This document shows positions 7,921-9,804 of a stretch of 9,804 bases of DNA, in pieces. This DNA is from Polaromonas sp. (lineage in GTDB: Bacteria; Pseudomonadota; Gammaproteobacteria; Burkholderiales; Burkholderiaceae), in NCBI GenBank assembly GCA_013823505.1, contig PNMH01000111.1, positions 1-9,804 of the forward strand, written 5' to 3'. The notes beneath the pieces are model-generated. The model had not been told where the DNA came from, did no database searches, and saw only the letters and a list, made by a program, of their open reading frames with translations. How positions within the stretch are numbered: the stretch's first letter is position 1; each line of letters opens with the position of its first letter. A program made the translations under genes and the position numbers.

Positions 7921-8762
7921 GAGGCGCCCGTACCATCGCGTTGCTTCTTGGACTGGTGGCCTGCATGGCTGCGGCGCAAGCCAGCGAGCGCTGCGGCGAA
8001 GTGGTGGTGCTCGACACCCAGGACCGCCACACCTTGCGCTACACGTTCGCGCCCCCAACGGGTGCGCAGGCCAGCGGGGGCGTGGCGCTGGTGCTGCTGG
8101 CCGGCGGCGCCGGGCACGTGGACCTGGACGCGCAGGGCTGTGCTCAAAAACTCAAGGGCAATTCGCTCGTGCGGTCGGCGCCGCTGTTCAACGCGGCGGG
8201 TTTCGCCACCGCTGTGGTGGATGCGCCCTCCGACTTTCAGGGCGAAGACGGTCTGGCTGGCTTTCGCACCGATCCCCGCCATGCGAAGGAACTCGGCCAG
8301 GTGATCGCCGACCTGCGGGCTCGCACGCGGGGCAGCGTGTGGGTGGTGGGCACGAGCCGTGGCGCGATCTCCGCCGCCAACGCGGCGTCGCGCCTGGCGG
8401 GCCCGGCCGCGCCCGACGGGGTGGTGTTGACGTCGGCCCTCATGGTGGGCCAGAGCGGTGCCCGGAAGGCGTGGGTCGCGCAGTCGGTGTTCGATCTGCC
8501 GCTGGAAGACATCCGTGTGCCCTTGCTGTTGGTGGGCCATGCCGGCGACACCTGCGTGCGATCGCCGGCCCGCCTGATGGAGCGTGTGGCGGCCAGCACG
8601 CGCAGCGTGCGCCAGCAGGTGGTGACCGTGAGCGGTGGGCCTGCAAAGCCGCCACCGGCGGGGCCGGACGCCTGCGAGGGCCGCACGCCGCACGGCTTTC
8701 TGGACCAGGAAGCGGAGGTTGTGGCTGGCATCGCGCGCTTTGTGCGCGGCAGCACGTACTGA
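7917..8762 (+). CDS. Exported alpha/beta hydrolase (dienelactone-hydrolase-like)
   Basis: This 281-residue protein has an N-terminal export signal (MRGARTIALLLGLVACMAAAQA). Signal peptidase I could cut after A22. LVAC at 13-16 also fits a lipobox, so it may instead be a lipoprotein anchored through C16. The mature part is an alpha/beta hydrolase: oxyanion strand LVLLAGGAGHV (58-68), nucleophile elbow GTSRG (145-149, S147), acid D211 in VGHAGDTCV and catalytic H259 in TPHGF. Cysteines C26, C75, C213 and C253 could form disulfides in the periplasm. It is probably an esterase or similar serine hydrolase; the substrate is unknown. It starts inside the TIR gene stop (ATGA) and has no good ribosome site of its own, so it depends on TIR-gene translation. 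Confidence 0.85.
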   Translation: MRGARTIALLLGLVACMAAAQASERCGEVVVLDTQDRHTLRYTFAPPTGAQASGGVALVLLAGGAGHVDLDAQGCAQKLKGNSLVRSAPLFNAAGFATAVVDAPSDFQGEDGLAGFRTDPRHAKELGQVIADLRARTRGSVWVVGTSRGAISAANAASRLAGPAAPDGVVLTSALMVGQSGARKAWVAQSVFDLPLEDIRVPLLLVGHAGDTCVRSPARLMERVAASTRSVRQQVVTVSGGPAKPPPAGPDACEGRTPHGFLDQEAEVVAGIARFVRGSTY

Positions 8763-8765
8763 TCT

Positions 8766-8848
8766 TGCCCCCACGCTCCGCCGCTGCGCGGGTCGCTGCC
8801 CCCCGAGGGGGCTGACCCGGCTTGGGGCGGCCCGGCGCCGGGTCGGGC
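8766..8848. repeat. Comamonadaceae-type GC-rich intergenic repeat
   Basis: The gap of 102 bases between the hydrolase and amidotransferase genes is almost filled by a GC-rich block with nested dyads: a bulged hairpin at 8789-8819 and the perfect palindrome CCCGGCGCCGGG at 8831-8842. The wording CCCCCACGCTCCGCCGCTGC, then CGGGTCGCTGCCCCCCGAG, then GGCTTGGGGCGGCCCGGC, is one I remember as recurring between genes in Acidovorax, Hydrogenophaga and Variovorax genomes. That is memory and was not searched. It has no coding potential. Confidence 0.65.
8789..8819 (+). terminator. Strong hairpin after the hydrolase gene, possible terminator
   Basis: CGGGTC (8789-8794) pairs with GACCCG (8814-8819), and GCCCCC (8798-8803) pairs with GGGGGC (8807-8812) around a 3-base loop, giving 12 pairs with a small internal loop. 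There is no T-run after it, so it would be an imperfect intrinsic terminator or an mRNA 3'-end protector. It lies 26 bases past the hydrolase stop and upstream of a separately promoted gene. Confidence 0.5.
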
Positions 8849-8852
8849 TTCC

Positions 8853-8858
8853 TATGAT
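8853..8858 (+). promoter_or_regulatory. -10 box of the amidotransferase gene (leaderless start predicted)
   Basis: TATGAT differs from the sigma-70 -10 consensus at one base and ends 6 bases before ATG 8865, so the expected transcription start falls on or next to the A of the start codon. No -35 match is present at 16-18 bases, because the spacer and upstream bases belong to the GC-rich repeat. The Gs just before the ATG are too close to serve as a normal ribosome site, which agrees with a leaderless mRNA. Confidence 0.5.
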
Positions 8859-8864
8859 GGGGGC

Positions 8865-9605
8865 ATGACTGCTTCTGATTTCAAAGCCCCGGCCGACGTG
8901 CTGGTGTTGCAACACCTCCTGGAAGATGGCCCGGGTTTCCTCGGTGAATGGCTCAATGCACAAGGCGCTTCCTGGCATGTGCGCTGCGCCGAATCTGGCG
9001 AAGACTACCCGACCTCGGTGCGCGGCTATCGGGGCCTGGCCGTGCTCGGCGGCGCCTGGAGCGCCAACGACGACCGCGCCACGCTGCGTCACGCGGAGGC
9101 GCTGATCCTGGAGGCCGACGCGTTGGGCATTCCAGTGATTGGCCACTGCCTCGGTGGCCAGCTCATGGCGCGTGCGCTGGGCGGGCGGGTGGAGCGACTG
9201 CCGCAGCCCGAGGTGGGCTGGTGGCCCATCGAGCACACCGGCAGCGCGGCCGCGCGCGAATGGCTGGGTGATGCCGAACAAGCCACGGTCTACCAGTGGC
9301 ACCAGGACAGCTTCACCGAACTGCCGCCGGGCGCCGAACTGCTGGCCTCAAGCGCCACGTGCGCACACCAGGCGTTCGCCCTGCGCCAGCACCTCGCCAT
9401 GCAGTTCCACATCGAGATCACACCGGCCAAGATCAATGACTGGATGGAGAAGCCGGGCCACGCCTACCCGGTGAACGTCCTGCTGCACCGTGACAGCGTG
9501 CAGGACCCAGCCTCGATGCACGCCGCCACGCTCAAGCAGCAGGCGGGCAGCGAGGCCCTGGCCGACCGCATTTACAGGGTGTGGCGCTCCCGCTGGCCCG
9601 ACTGA
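8865..9605 (+). CDS. Class I glutamine amidotransferase-like protein
   Basis: This 246-residue cytoplasmic stand-alone GATase1 domain has the nucleophile elbow VIGHCLGGQLMARALGG (C95) and the catalytic pair MQFHIEIT (H182, E184), so the Cys-His-Glu triad is complete. LAVLGGAWSANDD (58-70) supplies the oxyanion loop. Family members release ammonia from glutamine for a partner synthase, or act as gamma-glutamyl hydrolases on amines or peptides. No synthase domain is fused here and no partner gene is beside it, so the stand-alone gamma-glutamyl hydrolase-like type is likelier. The substrate is unknown. The gene stands alone: the repeat separates it from the TIR-hydrolase pair and it converges on the thioesterase gene with 7 bases between stop codons. 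Confidence 0.88.
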   Translation: MTASDFKAPADVLVLQHLLEDGPGFLGEWLNAQGASWHVRCAESGEDYPTSVRGYRGLAVLGGAWSANDDRATLRHAEALILEADALGIPVIGHCLGGQLMARALGGRVERLPQPEVGWWPIEHTGSAAAREWLGDAEQATVYQWHQDSFTELPPGAELLASSATCAHQAFALRQHLAMQFHIEITPAKINDWMEKPGHAYPVNVLLHRDSVQDPASMHAATLKQQAGSEALADRIYRVWRSRWPD

Positions 9606-9620
9606 GCGGGGCTCAGCCGG
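9598..9620. terminator. Hairpin containing both convergent stop codons
   Basis: CTGAGC (9602-9607) and GCTCAG (9611-9616) form a perfect 6-base stem with a GGG loop. CCG (9598-9600) and CGG (9618-9620) extend it past one A/C mismatch. The plus-strand TGA (9603-9605) and the minus-strand TGA (9615-9613) both lie in the stem arms. A symmetric hairpin between convergent genes can end transcription in both directions, but no T-run flanks it, so this is a candidate only. Confidence 0.5.
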
Positions 9621-9804
9621 TCACGCCCGGCAGGTCCAGGCCTTCCTTCGGGATCGGCCGGGGCCGGCCTTCCATGTCGATCGCCACGTAGGTCAGGCTG
9701 GCTTCGGTCACCTTCACGTACTGGCCCTGGGCCGAGAAACGTTCGGCGAACACCTCCACCTGCACCGTGATGGACGTGTTGCCGACCCGGGTGACGTGTG
9801 CGAA
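9613..9804 (-). CDS. Acyl-CoA thioesterase (YciA-like hotdog), C-terminal part
   Basis: The last 63 residues plus stop of a minus-strand gene are visible; its start lies past the window end. The text HVTRVGNTSITVQVEVFAER (3-22) followed by YVKVTEASLTYVAIDMEGRP (29-48) is the C-terminal half of the single-domain hotdog acyl-CoA thioesterases (YciA/BFIT type), which cleave acyl-CoA to free acid and CoA in the cytoplasm. The short tail PRPIPKEGLDLPGVTG matches the family end. The catalytic aspartate region lies upstream and is not visible. It converges with the amidotransferase gene and is not co-transcribed with any other gene seen here. Confidence 0.88.
   Translation of the reverse strand, partial: FAHVTRVGNTSITVQVEVFAERFSAQGQYVKVTEASLTYVAIDMEGRPRPIPKEGLDLPGVTG

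Noticed and set aside
7896..9302. Open frame of 468 codons on the minus strand crossing the hydrolase, repeat and amidotransferase genes
   Set aside because: It spans two real genes and a non-coding repeat and has no recognisable domain, so it is a GC-driven artefact.

Overview
The window is GC-rich, tightly packed DNA. It most likely comes from a betaproteobacterium of the order Burkholderiales, probably the Comamonadaceae (Hydrogenophaga/Acidovorax-like). The basis is codon usage, the gene content, and an intergenic repeat near position 8800 of a type I remember from that family. The taxonomic call is from memory and was not checked by a search. No tRNA, rRNA, CRISPR array, insertion sequence or phage gene is visible, and no gene-free stretch exceeds about 150 bases.

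Positions 1-3898, minus strand: an operon read right to left as livH, livM, livG, livF and then the first 83 codons of an AMP-dependent acyl-CoA ligase. It encodes a branched-chain-amino-acid-type (HAAT) ABC importer without its binding protein. Coupling to a CoA ligase suggests that the imported substrate is a carboxylic acid activated with CoA on entry. A REP-like hairpin lies between livH and livM. The correct livH start is a GTG at 3898 with a strong Shine-Dalgarno sequence.

Positions 3899-4047 form a shared divergent control region. It has an AT-rich -10-like box for the liv operon inside an operator-like inverted repeat (GGGCAA-N12-TTGCCC).

Positions 4048-7025, plus strand: an overlapping gene chain encoding an AtuA-family (DUF1446) protein, a separate small AtuA C-terminal-type protein, a crotonase-fold enzyme with one of the two canonical catalytic glutamates replaced by cysteine, and an NTF2/SnoaL-like protein. 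Together with the divergent importer and ligase, this looks like an uptake and CoA-thioester breakdown module for an unidentified organic acid.

Positions 7069-8762, plus strand: a two-gene unit joined by an ATGA overlap. The first gene encodes a TIR domain, one membrane helix and an external C-terminal domain. The second encodes an exported alpha/beta hydrolase, possibly a lipoprotein. This pair is the best candidate for an undescribed system, because the TIR effector would face the cytoplasm while its C-terminal domain and the hydrolase share the periplasm.

Positions 8763-9804: the Comamonadaceae-type hairpin repeat, then a class I glutamine amidotransferase whose -10 box predicts a leaderless mRNA. 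This gene converges on the end of an acyl-CoA thioesterase gene, and a hairpin contains both stop codons.
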